Positions 7,969-16,643 of a stretch of 64,000 nucleotides of DNA are shown one piece after another. The DNA is from SM23-73-3 sp964580215 (lineage in GTDB: Bacteria > Zixibacteria > MSB-5A5 > SM1-73), in the NCBI GenBank assembly GCA_964580215.1, contig CAZOJT010000002.1, positions 1 through 64,000 on the forward strand, read 5' to 3'. Positions within the stretch are counted from its first letter, which is position 1. Each line of letters begins with the position of its first letter. Made by a program: the position numbers and the translations under genes. Under the pieces are notes generated by a model. It saw nothing but the letters and a program-made list of their open reading frames with translations, did not search any database and was not told where the DNA came from.

Positions 7969-8430
7969 CTACAATTTATCCCAAAATTTCTCAACAGCTT
8001 TCTTTATATCGGTCCAAAGGGGCTCAATATTATTTATTAACGAACTCATCAACTCCATGCGTAGCGTGAATCCATATCCGCTAACAAATAAATGTCTAAA
8101 TCCTCTATAAGGGTTTAGTCTGTCTACGATATTTTTATCAAGAATAGGTTTTTTTCCAAGTGGTGGGGTGCAAGATAAATCGAGAAGCTCTTTATGCCAA
8201 CTATTCCCTTTAGGCATGGTTTGATAATATTCTTTGCTTATCCGCTTAATAATATTCTCCACCCCTACATAAAAATTCATTAAGAATGTTCCTATTGCTG
8301 CTTTTTGGACATTGTCTATTTTATCCGAATCTAAATTGCTTAAAAGAGATGACAAATCTTTTAAAACTTGTTCTATTCCTTCTATCTCATCTAACACATC
8401 TGCTTTTAATTGCTCATACTTCTTTTGCAT
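7969..8430 (-). CDS. HepT-like ribonuclease toxin (HEPN fold)
   Basis: 153 residues, mostly helical. The C-terminal motif 'RGFRHLFVSGYGFTL' fits the R-x-H signature and conserved Tyr of HepT-like toxins. The gene overlaps by 17 bases the MNT-type nucleotidyltransferase gene at 8414-8704, the typical HepT/MNT arrangement. In known pairs HepT is an RNase and MNT silences it by adenylylating a Tyr near the active site. AT-rich, low-GC codon use contrasts with the flanking permease genes, which suggests acquisition. Identification rests on motif and neighbour. Confidence 0.7.
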   Translation of the reverse strand: MQKKYEQLKADVLDEIEGIEQVLKDLSSLLSNLDSDKIDNVQKAAIGTFLMNFYVGVENIIKRISKEYYQTMPKGNSWHKELLDLSCTPPLGKKPILDKNIVDRLNPYRGFRHLFVSGYGFTLRMELMSSLINNIEPLWTDIKKAVEKFWDKL

Positions 8431-8704
8431 ATATCACTTTTCCTTTTTCTAAGATACGTTTAGAGAAATGTTCTCTTGTATCCTCCAAGGGAATCAGGTC
8501 TATTTCGCTATCTATCACTCCCAAAATCTTACCATACATCTCGAAAAACTTTTCTGGTTTAACCCCCTTTACTGCTATATCAATATCTTGTGCCGATTCA
8601 ACTTTCTCAAGACAGGAACCGAATAATAATACTTTTTCCGCCCCAAATTCCCTGCTTATGTTGATGATCTTATCTAACTCTCTTTCAAAAACTTCTCTTT
8701 TCAT
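8414..8704 (-). CDS. MNT-type nucleotidyltransferase antitoxin
   Basis: 96 residues, the size of a minimal nucleotidyltransferase. The core 'KVLLFGSCLEKVESAQDIDIAV' holds the GS-x10-D-x-D active site, and 'SEIDLIPLED' supplies the third acidic residue. It is partner to the HepT-like toxin that overlaps its 3' end; by analogy it transfers AMP to the toxin. No strong SD is visible. It lies directly beyond the attC-like fold at 8748-8830. Confidence 0.75.
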   Translation of the reverse strand: MKREVFERELDKIINISREFGAEKVLLFGSCLEKVESAQDIDIAVKGVKPEKFFEMYGKILGVIDSEIDLIPLEDTREHFSKRILEKGKVIYAKEV

Positions 8705-8747
8705 TATTCAATTACCTCATTCTATTAAAATTGGCTGTCAAAATTTC

Positions 8748-8830
8748 AGATAACGGTTTGCGGATGAAAGAAGTTGGCTTAAGCCAATTTGGGCGGAGCG
8801 AAGCGTAGCCGTATGTCCGCTGTTATGTGC
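8748..8830. other. attC-like imperfect cruciform (putative integron recombination site)
   Basis: The ends AGATAAC (8748-8754) and GTTATGT (8822-8828) pair. Inner blocks GCGGATG (8760-8766) and ATGTCCGC (8813-8820) pair with an offset, and the centre has the hairpin TTGGCTTAAGCCAA (8774-8787). This R''-L''-loop-L'-R' layout with unequal spacers is what attC sites of integron cassettes look like. No integrase is in the window, and I cannot confirm it by structure scoring. Confidence 0.45.
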
Positions 8831-8842
8831 AGTGTGCAGATT
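8823..8842. repeat. Left inverted end of the OLD unit
   Basis: TTATGTGCAGTGTGCAGATT. Its reverse complement matches 10701-10720 at 16 of 20 positions. The two ends bracket the OLD gene, whose stop codon touches this one. Confidence 0.6.
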
Positions 8843-10686
8843 TAATCTAATATATTCTTTACCGTACTGAACCATCCTTCAATCTCCTCATAAGCATTTA
8901 GCTCTTGGAAGAGTTCCTTTGTCATCCTCTCTATTCCCTCGGTGCATATTTTTTCTTTTATTTTTATTTCTCTGAGTGATACACCGTTTGTCTTAATTGA
9001 TGGGATAATATCCAATTGATTCCACTCATCTAACCAATTATTCTGAGTTCTGTCTATTAATGTATTATCATTTAATTCACTAAAGATTTGTTCAATAATA
9101 TTCGGAGAGACATAATTCTCAATCTCTCTTTTTTTCGTAGTAAATCCTCTGCTACCATCATCTCTGTTATTCACTTCTTGAGCAGTTTGTTTATATTTTC
9201 CTTTATCACCATCATAGATATGAACTTCAGGCAGATCAAGTTTCCTTAAATAATGATTATCTACCCAATGTTTGAGTGTTGATCCTCCTAAAGGTATCAA
9301 GATAACTCTTTGGTCGTTTTCTAAGTCAATAATTATATTTTCATCTACTTTTTTAAAAAGTCTTTTGAAAAATTCAATATCTGTAGGTCCTTCCACACAA
9401 ACTATCAGTTTTAATTTATCAATTTTCTCTTTATCAATTGAAGGTAAAACACCTAAACTCTCTGATATTTTCTCAAAAATTTCGTTAGTTCCTTTCTCTA
9501 TAAGAATTTGGCCGTCCCTTTTATACAAAAATCTCAAACTTTCTACAGGCAATAAGCTCGCCATTCCTGGGCTATGAGTAGTTAAAATTATTTGAGTATC
9601 ATCTCTAGATGACAGTTCAAGAAATGCATCTATTAACTTCCTTTGATGCTCCGGATGTTGAGATGTCTCAGGTTCTTCAAAAGCATAAATGATATTTGGA
9701 ACACTTCTATCCTCTTTTTTCTTTTCAGCTTCTGCTCTAAAAAAGCTTAATAATATCAACCTGCGAACTCCGCTGCCTCTTTTGTTAAGAGGTATTTCTT
9801 CATCACCACTTATTGTAATTCCTTTAAATACACTTTCCCATTTTGGTTCTGGTATTTTAGGCTTTAGTTCTTGTGCTATTTCGGGGTTCATTTCATTTAA
9901 CTTTTCAATCGTTTGGTTGGCTATTTCAGTAATTGTTGTTTCCACTTCATCTTGTATCCCTTTTAATCTATTTTGAAGTTCTTCTCCCCGCAGAATTTTT
10001 TTAATTGCAATTTTCATTGGATCTTGGACTTCACTATCTTGATCAACATTCTGTCTGTCAGATTGAAAGAGTGCATATAGTGGCATATAGTTTTTAAGTT
10101 GCTCCCATATCTGTTTAGCACCTTCTTTATCTATAGGAATGTCAATTTCTTCTAATTCTATTTCCCCATTAATGTTTTCTCTTATCGCTTTTCTAATTTT
10201 TGAAGCTACTCTTTTATCTTCTTCTGATAAGTCTATACCCAAATCTTGAGCCCTTGTCTTTAACTCCGATATTTTAAGTGATAGTAGATCCTTCAAGCTA
10301 TGATTAGTTGGATGATTTGCCAACATGTAAGTTCCTTTGAGTTTATCATTTGAGTATATTTTATGAATTTCTAAGTTTCCGTCTTTATTAAGCAAATATT
10401 CTTCTTTTAAACTCGTTTCAACTGTAACATCTATTATTAATTCTTTGGGTAAATCTTCAAACACAACACCGATTAATATATTAGAAGAAGCCGCACCTTT
10501 ACTTAGATCATCTTTGTCAATTTTTACACGTGCATCTTTATCATTGAAAAATATATCAAGGACTTCTATAATTGTAGACTTACCAATATCATTTTTCCCA
10601 ATGAATGCTGTTAGATTGTCGAAATCTATAATCGTTCTTTCCTTGAATATGCGAAAGTTTTCTAATATTAGTTTCTTAATTCTCAT
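8842..10686 (-). CDS. OLD-family ATP-dependent endonuclease (AAA/ABC ATPase plus TOPRIM)
   Basis: 614 residues. N-terminal ATPase: Walker A 'GKNDIGKST' (30-38), signature-like 'GSGVRR' (304-309), Walker B 'IIYAFEEPE' (332-340), switch His371 in 'LTTHSP'. C-terminal TOPRIM nuclease: 'IVCVEGPTDIEFF' with Glu432, 'IYDGDKGK' (492-494) and the 'KKREIENY' motif (518-525) common to OLD nucleases. OLD proteins, including GajA of Gabija, cut DNA in anti-phage defence. No GajB-like UvrD helicase follows, so this is a stand-alone class-1-type OLD gene or part of another system. Strong SD (AAGGAGG). AT-rich, unlike the flanking efflux genes; bracketed by inverted 20-bp ends. Confidence 0.85.
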   Translation of the reverse strand: MRIKKLILENFRIFKERTIIDFDNLTAFIGKNDIGKSTIIEVLDIFFNDKDARVKIDKDDLSKGAASSNILIGVVFEDLPKELIIDVTVETSLKEEYLLNKDGNLEIHKIYSNDKLKGTYMLANHPTNHSLKDLLSLKISELKTRAQDLGIDLSEEDKRVASKIRKAIRENINGEIELEEIDIPIDKEGAKQIWEQLKNYMPLYALFQSDRQNVDQDSEVQDPMKIAIKKILRGEELQNRLKGIQDEVETTITEIANQTIEKLNEMNPEIAQELKPKIPEPKWESVFKGITISGDEEIPLNKRGSGVRRLILLSFFRAEAEKKKEDRSVPNIIYAFEEPETSQHPEHQRKLIDAFLELSSRDDTQIILTTHSPGMASLLPVESLRFLYKRDGQILIEKGTNEIFEKISESLGVLPSIDKEKIDKLKLIVCVEGPTDIEFFKRLFKKVDENIIIDLENDQRVILIPLGGSTLKHWVDNHYLRKLDLPEVHIYDGDKGKYKQTAQEVNNRDDGSRGFTTKKREIENYVSPNIIEQIFSELNDNTLIDRTQNNWLDEWNQLDIIPSIKTNGVSLREIKIKEKICTEGIERMTKELFQELNAYEEIEGWFSTVKNILD

Positions 10687-10700
10687 TTTTATTCCTCCTT

Positions 10701-10720
10701 AGATTGCACATTGCACATAA
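10701..10720. repeat. Right inverted end of the OLD unit
   Basis: AGATTGCACATTGCACATAA, inverted relative to 8823-8842 with four mismatches. It lies 14 bases upstream of the OLD start codon. Confidence 0.6.
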
Positions 10721-10728
10721 CTCGTTCA

Positions 10729-10799
10729 TATCCGAACCAAGTTCGGATACGTGTGCACAAGTATGCTTCCAATTTGGTGGTATAGACGAACCATGTTCG
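10729..10799. promoter_or_regulatory. Two GAAC/GTTC palindromes upstream of the OLD gene
   Basis: TATCCGAACcaaGTTCGGATA (10729-10749) and CGAACcatGTTCG (10787-10799). They are close to the dispersed GAACC-GGTTC palindromes seen elsewhere, so they may be repeats, but two copies in the promoter region of a defence gene could also be operators. Confidence 0.4.
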
Positions 10800-10901
10800 G
10801 ACACACCGACCTTAGCTCACAATACTAAATATTCCATTTTTTTCATTGTAAAATTCACTATATTTTAACTCGATCCATCGTTTTTCGTCATTCGTCATGC
10901 A

Positions 10902-12119
10902 TTATTCGTATCTCAAAGCTTCAATCGGATTCAGCCGGGCGGCTTTCATGGCTGGGAATATTCCAAAAAATATTCCCACCGATGAGGATACCAACAAAGC
11001 CACCACCACCGACCATAGCTCTACCGAGGCGGGCAGAGGGCTAAATGCAGAAATCGCCTTTGCGATTAGTGCCCCCACTATTATACCAACCATTCCTCCC
11101 ACCAGGGATAGGGTCACCGCCTCCACCAGAAATTGCCACAGTATATTTCTTCTTCTGGCTCCCATGGCTTTGCGAATCCCTATCTCCCTGGTCCTTTCCG
11201 TCACCGTCACCAGCATTATGTTCATTATCACAATCCCTCCCACCACCAGAGAGATGGAGGCAATTCCCCCCATCACCATCAAAGCCAGCCGGGTAAACTG
11301 GCGGAAGAAATCCATGACACTTTCGGAAGTGAGGATGGCGAAATCATCCGGTTTATCGTAGTCGACCTTTCTGCGCGCCCTTAAGATTACCCGACATTGA
11401 TCCATGGCATCCTGCATGGATAAGAAGTCCCTTGCCTTCACAAATATCATGAGCATGAAATGTCGGGCAAAAAGCTTCTCAAAGGTGGTTATGGGGATCA
11501 AAACGAAATCATCCTGATTGTTTCCCAGAAAGGCACCCTTCTTTTTTGCCACGCCGACGATGCGGAAATAGTGGTTGCCGATCTTGATGTCTTTCCCCAT
11601 AGGATCTTCGTTAGGGAAAAGATTTTCCTTTATCTCCCAGCCAACGAAACAGACTCGCCGGTTATGCTCTACCTCGAACTCGGAAAAGCTTCTTCCGTCG
11701 TAGACCTCCTGATCGGCGATCTCGGTGATATTAGCGGTGGCTCCCATGATGGTCATATTAGACAGATGCTTATTTTTGTATTTGACCTTCCTCCAACTGA
11801 AAGCCTCCGCTCCCACCTTCCAACAGTCAGGACAATTCTCTTCTATGGCTTTCATATCTTCCAGGGTGAACTTTTTTCTCTTTATCTGCTTTAACCACTC
11901 CTCATTGGAGGTAGTTATACCGAATTTTCTGATCAGGAATGTGGTAGAGCCCAAGCTGGAGATCTCCGCCTCCACATATCGATTCATTCCGGAGATTATG
12001 GAGACCACCGCAATTACGGTCATTACCCCGATGATCACGCCTATAAGTGTTAGAATCGATCGGAGCTTGTTAGCTACCAGAGATCTTAAAGCAATGATTA
12101 TACCTTCTAAAAATTGCAT
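10902..12119 (-). CDS. FtsX/MacB-type ABC transporter permease (first)
   Basis: 405 residues, the same architecture as the protein at 6591-7841: an N-terminal TM segment in 'VANKLRSILTLIGVIIGVMTVIAVVSIISGM', 'SSLGSTTFLIRKF', a periplasmic domain, and a three-helix FtsX domain with 'TERTREIGIRKAMGARRRNILWQFLVEAVTLS' and 'GIFPAMKAARLNPIEALRYE'. It lies 144 bases after the ATPase gene. Two different permeases and one ATPase suggest a heterodimeric transporter. Confidence 0.9.
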   Translation of the reverse strand: MQFLEGIIIALRSLVANKLRSILTLIGVIIGVMTVIAVVSIISGMNRYVEAEISSLGSTTFLIRKFGITTSNEEWLKQIKRKKFTLEDMKAIEENCPDCWKVGAEAFSWRKVKYKNKHLSNMTIMGATANITEIADQEVYDGRSFSEFEVEHNRRVCFVGWEIKENLFPNEDPMGKDIKIGNHYFRIVGVAKKKGAFLGNNQDDFVLIPITTFEKLFARHFMLMIFVKARDFLSMQDAMDQCRVILRARRKVDYDKPDDFAILTSESVMDFFRQFTRLALMVMGGIASISLVVGGIVIMNIMLVTVTERTREIGIRKAMGARRRNILWQFLVEAVTLSLVGGMVGIIVGALIAKAISAFSPLPASVELWSVVVALLVSSSVGIFFGIFPAMKAARLNPIEALRYE

Positions 12120-12129
12120 GCCGAAGCAA

Positions 12130-12262
12130 GTTCCCAGTTTTCAGTTTTCAGTTTGCAGTTTTAAGTCTCCCGACCCTAGCCTCTTGACCCTTGTTTCTTA
12201 ACCTTTGACCCTTATTTCCCTGACCCTTGTTTCTTGACTCTTGCCCCATGACCCTTGACCCT
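12130..12262. repeat. Tandem micro-repeats between permease and ATPase genes
   Basis: CAGTTTTCAGTTTTCAGTTTGCAGTTTT (12135-12161) is a 7-8-base unit repeated about four times. From 12180 the unit TTGACCCTTGTTTC recurs about six times with small changes. A related AGTTTACAGTTAGCAGTTAGCAGTTT block lies at 22015-22043. These look like slipped-strand arrays with no gene function. Confidence 0.6.
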
Positions 12263-12263
12263 A

Positions 12264-12947
12264 TTAGTGCTTTATCCTCTCCTCTTTTTCGATGCCTCCG
12301 TCCCGGATGTAGAGTATTCGGTCTGCGTAGGTAGCGATGTCGTGCTCATGGGTGACAATGATAATGGTGTTTCCCTGACGGTGAAGCTTTTCAAGTATTT
12401 TCATTATCTCTTTTCCGGTGTTGGTATCTAAATTTCCGGTAGGCTCATCAGCCAGAATCAAGGAAGGATTGTTTACTAAAGCTCGGGCAATAGCTACCCT
12501 CTGTCTTTCCCCTCCGGAAAGCTCGTTGGGTTTATGTGTCGCCCGGTCTTCCAGATCCACCATTTGCAAAGCCTCCCGAGCCTTTTTCTTCCTGGTCTCC
12601 GACTCAGTTCCATTATATACCAAGGGCAGCTCCACATTATGTGCCGCGGTGGCACGGGACAAAAGATTGAAGGTCTGAAACACGAATCCGATTTCCCTAT
12701 TTCTGATGCGCGCCAGTTCATCATCGTTCATCTGGCTCACCAGCCTATCGTTCAGATAGTAGTTGCCTCTGGTGGGAGTATCCAGGCAACCGATCAGGTT
12801 CATCAGAGTGGACTTTCCAGAGCCGGAGGGACCCATGATAGCAACATATTCACCGGACTCTACCTCCAAGGAGACGCTCCGTAAGGCGTTCACCTTCTCT
12901 GCCCCCATCTGGTATATCTTCCACAGATCTTCTGTTCTGATTAACAC
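12264..12947 (-). CDS. ABC transporter ATPase, MacB/LolD type
   Basis: 227 residues: Walker A 'GPSGSGKST' (39-47), Q-loop 'VFQTFNL', signature 'LSGGERQR', Walker B 'LILADEPT' followed by 'GNLDTNTG', and H-loop 'THEH'. The 'MNLIGCLDTPTRG' and 'GNLD' stretches are typical of the LolD/MacB group that drives FtsX-type permeases. It is encoded apart from the permeases, unlike fused MacB. It is in the same operon as the adaptor (13040) and permease (10902). Confidence 0.92.
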   Translation of the reverse strand: MLIRTEDLWKIYQMGAEKVNALRSVSLEVESGEYVAIMGPSGSGKSTLMNLIGCLDTPTRGNYYLNDRLVSQMNDDELARIRNREIGFVFQTFNLLSRATAAHNVELPLVYNGTESETRKKKAREALQMVDLEDRATHKPNELSGGERQRVAIARALVNNPSLILADEPTGNLDTNTGKEIMKILEKLHRQGNTIIIVTHEHDIATYADRILYIRDGGIEKEERIKH

Positions 12948-12990
12948 TTTAATTTTCTCCTAAATCGGCTGAGAGCTAAAGGCTTCCGAT

Positions 12991-13018
12991 CCAGAACCTG
13001 ACTCAAGTCAGGTTCTGG
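12991..13018. repeat. Palindrome CCAGAACCTGACT/AGTCAGGTTCTGG
   Basis: A 13-bp perfect stem with a 2-base loop between the adaptor and ATPase genes. It is the same family as 58729-58756 and the ends of the composite element at 43342-43514. It could trim or attenuate the operon mRNA. Confidence 0.65.
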
Positions 13019-13039
13019 ACGAGTTCCTCGGTCTTGTTA

Positions 13040-14293
13040 TCACTTGCCCTCTTTTTCTTTCCCCTTTTTCTCTGTCACCTTCACTTTATCCCCGTCTTTC
13101 AGAGTCCTTAATATCTTATAACTTCCAGTGACTACCATGTCATCGTCGTTTATCCCGGATACGATTTCTATGTTCTGCTGATCTGCTATTCCGGTACTAA
13201 CCTTCACAAATTTCGCTCTCCCCTCTTTGACCACAAATACTCCCTCTATCTCCTTTTTCTTCTTTTTGTATTTTTTATTTGCTTTCTTGGAAAGGCTATC
13301 CACCGAAGCCAGCGCTCCCTCCTCTTCCTTTTTCTCCGAGGTCAAGGTGTCGCTCTTCTCCTCCCGCATCACCACTGCTTGAATGGGAACGTTCAGGACG
13401 TTGATACGGGAATGGGTAGTGATGTCCACCGAAGCAGACATTCCCGGTCTGATAGTGGGCACCTCATCTTGAAGCATAACCTTCACCAGAAAATTGGTAA
13501 CCTGATCCTGAGATCCCAAACCACTGATGCGAGCGGTATGACCGATCTCAGTCACTTTGCCCCTGAAGGTTGTATCGGGATAAGCATCGATCTCAATTTC
13601 CGCTTCCTGTCCTATCTTTACCTGGGCTATATCAGTCTCATCCACCTCCACCTCCGTCTCTATCTCGCTCATATCCGAGATGGTCATGATCACTGTGCCG
13701 GGATTGTTCATGGTCCCGATCATCACTATCTCGCCCACCTCTGCATTCAGAGAGGTAACTATTCCATCCATGGGAGAGGTTATGGTAGTTTTACTAAGAT
13801 TATACTTAGCTTGATCTAAACTGGCCACTGCTTGCTGGTGTCTGGCTTTGGCCAAATCAAGCTCAGTTTTTGCCATATCATATTGTTCTTCAGAGGAAAG
13901 CTTCTTTTCAAAAAGTTCCTTCTGCCGGTTAAAAACCAGTTGGGCTTGTTCCAGACTGGCCTTAGCCGAGGCAAGCTGGGCTTTAGCCTGGTTCGCCGCC
14001 GCTTTGTATTCGGTTTCATCCAGTTGTACCAAAAGCTGACCCTCTTTCACCACATCACCCTCCTCCACCGGAAGCTTTGTGATCTTTGCCGGCACGTAAG
14101 CTGAAATCTTCACATCCGTTCGGGGAACGATCCTGCCATTGGCGGTAACTAAGGAGGTAAGATCGCTTTTTTCGACCTTCTCCGCCTGCACCTGATAGGT
14201 CTTCTCTCCGCTTTTCAAAACGTTGGCTACGATGACGATTGCCACCACCAGTATTACGCCCAATACGATCAGGATTTTCTTCTTTTTCTTCAT
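13040..14293 (-). CDS. MacA-like periplasmic adaptor (HlyD/RND membrane-fusion family)
   Basis: 417 residues. A single N-terminal TM segment (6-26) after a Lys-rich start; a first lipoyl half 'VKISAYVPAKITKLPVEEGDVVKEGQLLVQLD'; an alpha-helical hairpin rich in Ala/Gln (about 75-160); a second lipoyl half 'TTITSPMDGIVTSLNAEVGEIV'; then beta-barrel domains. A long charged insert 'EKKEEEGALASVDSLSKK...KKKKKE' (about 315-350) in the membrane-proximal part is unusual. It bridges the inner-membrane ABC permeases to the TolC-like channel encoded just upstream. Confidence 0.9.
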   Translation of the reverse strand: MKKKKKILIVLGVILVVAIVIVANVLKSGEKTYQVQAEKVEKSDLTSLVTANGRIVPRTDVKISAYVPAKITKLPVEEGDVVKEGQLLVQLDETEYKAAANQAKAQLASAKASLEQAQLVFNRQKELFEKKLSSEEQYDMAKTELDLAKARHQQAVASLDQAKYNLSKTTITSPMDGIVTSLNAEVGEIVMIGTMNNPGTVIMTISDMSEIETEVEVDETDIAQVKIGQEAEIEIDAYPDTTFRGKVTEIGHTARISGLGSQDQVTNFLVKVMLQDEVPTIRPGMSASVDITTHSRINVLNVPIQAVVMREEKSDTLTSEKKEEEGALASVDSLSKKANKKYKKKKKEIEGVFVVKEGRAKFVKVSTGIADQQNIEIVSGINDDDMVVTGSYKILRTLKDGDKVKVTEKKGKEKEGK

Positions 14294-14446
14294 ATTTCCT
14301 CCATTGATTTACCTGTTTTGTAGGAAACCAAAATCACGAAATTACATGCATCATTCGGATTTCGCTATGAAACAGAGGCTTTTAAAATATTACGATTTAA
14401 CTTATAACATTTCTCAATTGCAACTTAATTTTTCGCAAGGTTTTTT

Positions 14447-15784
14447 TCATTTGCCAATGGCTTTTTCAAACTGCGCCACTGCCAGATTATAATCATATAA
14501 AGCCTGCACCTGATCTGCCTCTGCCTGTTTAAAGCTCACCTCGGCATCCAGAAGCTCCAGGATGTTTGCCGCTCCCAGGTTATATTTTTCCTGCATTAAA
14601 TCTAAATCCTCCTGGGCAGATTTCACTTTCTTTTTGGTCAAATCGATCTTCTCGTTAGCCTCCTGAACGTTCAAAAAAGCTCGCTTGAGTTCTAAAGCCA
14701 CATCTCTTTTGGTCTGGCGAAGGTTTTCCCCAGTGGTATTCAAATTAGCCTTGGCGTAAGAGAGATTATACTTTCTCTGAAAGTTCTCAAAAATATTGAA
14801 GCTGATAGACGCCGAAAGAAACCATTCATAATCACGTTGGCGGCTATATTTTAGCTCATCCAGATCCACATTGCTCCAGGAATATGAACCATAAAGGTTG
14901 AAATTAGGAAAAAGTCCACTGCGAGCCATGCCCAATTGAGCCTCAGCCGACCTAAGATCAAAGTGCGCTTTCTTCACATTTGGATTTTTTCCCAGCGATT
15001 CCCTCAGAGCATTTTCATAGGAGTAATGAAACTCTGGTATAGACAAGTTTTCCTCCACGTCGATGGGAGAATCAACGTTTTGCCCCATCCAGCTATTCAG
15101 CGTGGCTTTGGCAAGCTTCACGGTATTATCCGCACTGATCAGCGTCAACTCCACATCCCCGTACTGAACCTTGGCCTTGAGCACATCGGAGAAAGATGCT
15201 GCACCCAACTCGTACCTGGTCTCAGCGATTTTGAGCTGTTCGGCTGCTCGTTTCAGCGCTTCCTTTTGAATCTCTAAAAGCATCTTGGCTGCCAAAACAT
15301 CGAAATATGCGCGTTTCACGGATAAGATTAATTCCTGCCGGGTGAGCTGATAGGAGCTTTTGGCTGAGTTTTTGGAAGCGTTTTTCTCCCTGATGCTGTA
15401 AAAATCGTATCCTCCTAAAGACCAACCCTGGCTGGCGCTGATGCTGGCTGAATAGTACTTAAAGGTCTCTATGCCCGAAATCCCAAAGATTAATTCTCCT
15501 GTAGACTCATCGTAGGTTATACGATCGGTTGGTCCGGTGAGCCTGCGAGAATATCCCAATCTGGAATCCACGCTGGGAAGAAGTCTGCCCCAGCCAGTCC
15601 AGACATCACTCTTAGCCACATTGTAGGTATTCTTGGCGGCAATCAGCGTGGCATTGTGCTTTATTGCCAACTGGATGCACTCATCCAGTGTGTAAACCCT
15701 GGGTGAACCTGCTTCGATTTGACCCCAGCAAAGATTAGTTAAAAGGAGTAGTAAACAGAAACTTGACCCAATAGTTCTCTTCAT
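14447..15784 (-). CDS. TolC-family outer-membrane efflux protein
   Basis: About 445 residues from the ATG at 15784 (SD GGGAGGAG); a start 13 codons upstream is in frame but would lie past the SD. A signal peptide (4-22, 'LLLLLTNLCWGQ') is followed by the duplicated OEP repeat: 'YTLDECIQLAIKHNATLIAAKNTY' and 'SYENALRESLGKNPNVKKAHFDLRSAEAQLGMARSGLFPNFNLYGSYSW', and C-terminal helical hairpins 'YNLGAANILELLDAEVSFKQAEADQVQALYDYNLA'. This forms the trimeric channel of the tripartite pump. Confidence 0.92.
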   Translation of the reverse strand: MKRTIGSSFCLLLLLTNLCWGQIEAGSPRVYTLDECIQLAIKHNATLIAAKNTYNVAKSDVWTGWGRLLPSVDSRLGYSRRLTGPTDRITYDESTGELIFGISGIETFKYYSASISASQGWSLGGYDFYSIREKNASKNSAKSSYQLTRQELILSVKRAYFDVLAAKMLLEIQKEALKRAAEQLKIAETRYELGAASFSDVLKAKVQYGDVELTLISADNTVKLAKATLNSWMGQNVDSPIDVEENLSIPEFHYSYENALRESLGKNPNVKKAHFDLRSAEAQLGMARSGLFPNFNLYGSYSWSNVDLDELKYSRQRDYEWFLSASISFNIFENFQRKYNLSYAKANLNTTGENLRQTKRDVALELKRAFLNVQEANEKIDLTKKKVKSAQEDLDLMQEKYNLGAANILELLDAEVSFKQAEADQVQALYDYNLAVAQFEKAIGK

Positions 15785-15800
15785 TTTTCTCCTCCCTGTG

Positions 15801-16532
15801 TTAGATACCCAATGCCCCGCCAAATACGGTGCTGAACACGGATTTCACCAAAATGTAGATGATCCAGAGAACAAAGACGGTGGTGAAGGCCTTTTTTGTT
15901 GTATACTTATACATCACCCCCATTCCCATGGAAACCAGTATAACTTGCCAGAAGCTGAAAATGTCGAAGCCGGATAAGACACTGTATAGGAAGGTATCCT
16001 TGGCGTTTGCCGACAGAAGCAAAGCCAGACTGGTCTGGACATTGATGTCTTCTTTGATCATGATCAGAGGAAACTGCACTATCATCGCCGGTATTGCTAT
16101 CAGTGAAGAATAAGTATACACCGAAAAGACTTCGCGATAAGTGGAATCTCCACCTAAAAGAACGTTGAAGACGAAGAACAAAATAGCGGCAACCACCACA
16201 AGGACAACCAGACCGCCAACCGGTGCAAACGATAACTGCCATAAAGGTGGATGATCTTTCTCTGTCATCTTCTCGATGATCTTCTCTTTCTGCTCCTCTG
16301 AAAACTTCTCGTTCTCCTGGATCTTTTCCACCTGTTGATGCATAATGAAAGGATACGTATAGTAGAAAAATCCAATTCCCAACAAAGCCACGATCAGAAA
16401 GGGTATCAGCCAGGTTGGTTTGATTTTCAGACTTTCAAATACCTTTCGAGGTTCAAAGAAAATATTTATAACCTTTGAAGCTCCCCCCATGGGTTTCTCT
16501 TCGGGTTGAACGGAAGGAATAACTTGTTCCAT
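15801..16532 (-). CDS. Yip1-domain integral membrane protein
   Basis: 243 residues from the ATG at 16532 (SD AAAGGAGAGG). A cytoplasmic N terminus, 'VINIFFEPRKVFESLKIKPTWLIPFLIV' opening the Yip1 domain, and five TM helices; a charged loop (about 75-100) follows the first helix. Bacterial Yip1-domain proteins are often the first gene of such efflux operons, but their role is unknown. 16 bases separate it from the TolC gene, so it very likely heads the transcript. Confidence 0.8.
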   Translation of the reverse strand: MEQVIPSVQPEEKPMGGASKVINIFFEPRKVFESLKIKPTWLIPFLIVALLGIGFFYYTYPFIMHQQVEKIQENEKFSEEQKEKIIEKMTEKDHPPLWQLSFAPVGGLVVLVVVAAILFFVFNVLLGGDSTYREVFSVYTYSSLIAIPAMIVQFPLIMIKEDINVQTSLALLLSANAKDTFLYSVLSGFDIFSFWQVILVSMGMGVMYKYTTKKAFTTVFVLWIIYILVKSVFSTVFGGALGI

Positions 16533-16613
16533 TTTTGTACCTCTCCTTTTTAAAATCAACGTCTCATCAATTTAGACGGAATTCTAAGAAAAAAGTTTCA
16601 CAAAAGCAGACTT

Positions 16614-16641
16614 GTAGGGGCGATTCATGAATCGCCCCTAC
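16614..16641. repeat. 28-bp perfect palindrome GTAGGGGCGATTCA/TGAATCGCCCCTAC
   Basis: It lies three bases beyond the stop of the pyrophosphatase gene, in the place of a transcription terminator. An identical copy is at 45479-45506, and a relative (GTAGGGGCGGAC...GTCCGCCCG) at 56909-56935. Confidence 0.75.
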
Positions 16642-16643
16642 CA

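Noticed and set aside
8842..10686. Gabija system
   Set aside because: The OLD protein is GajA-like in layout, but no UvrD-like GajB helicase follows or precedes it.
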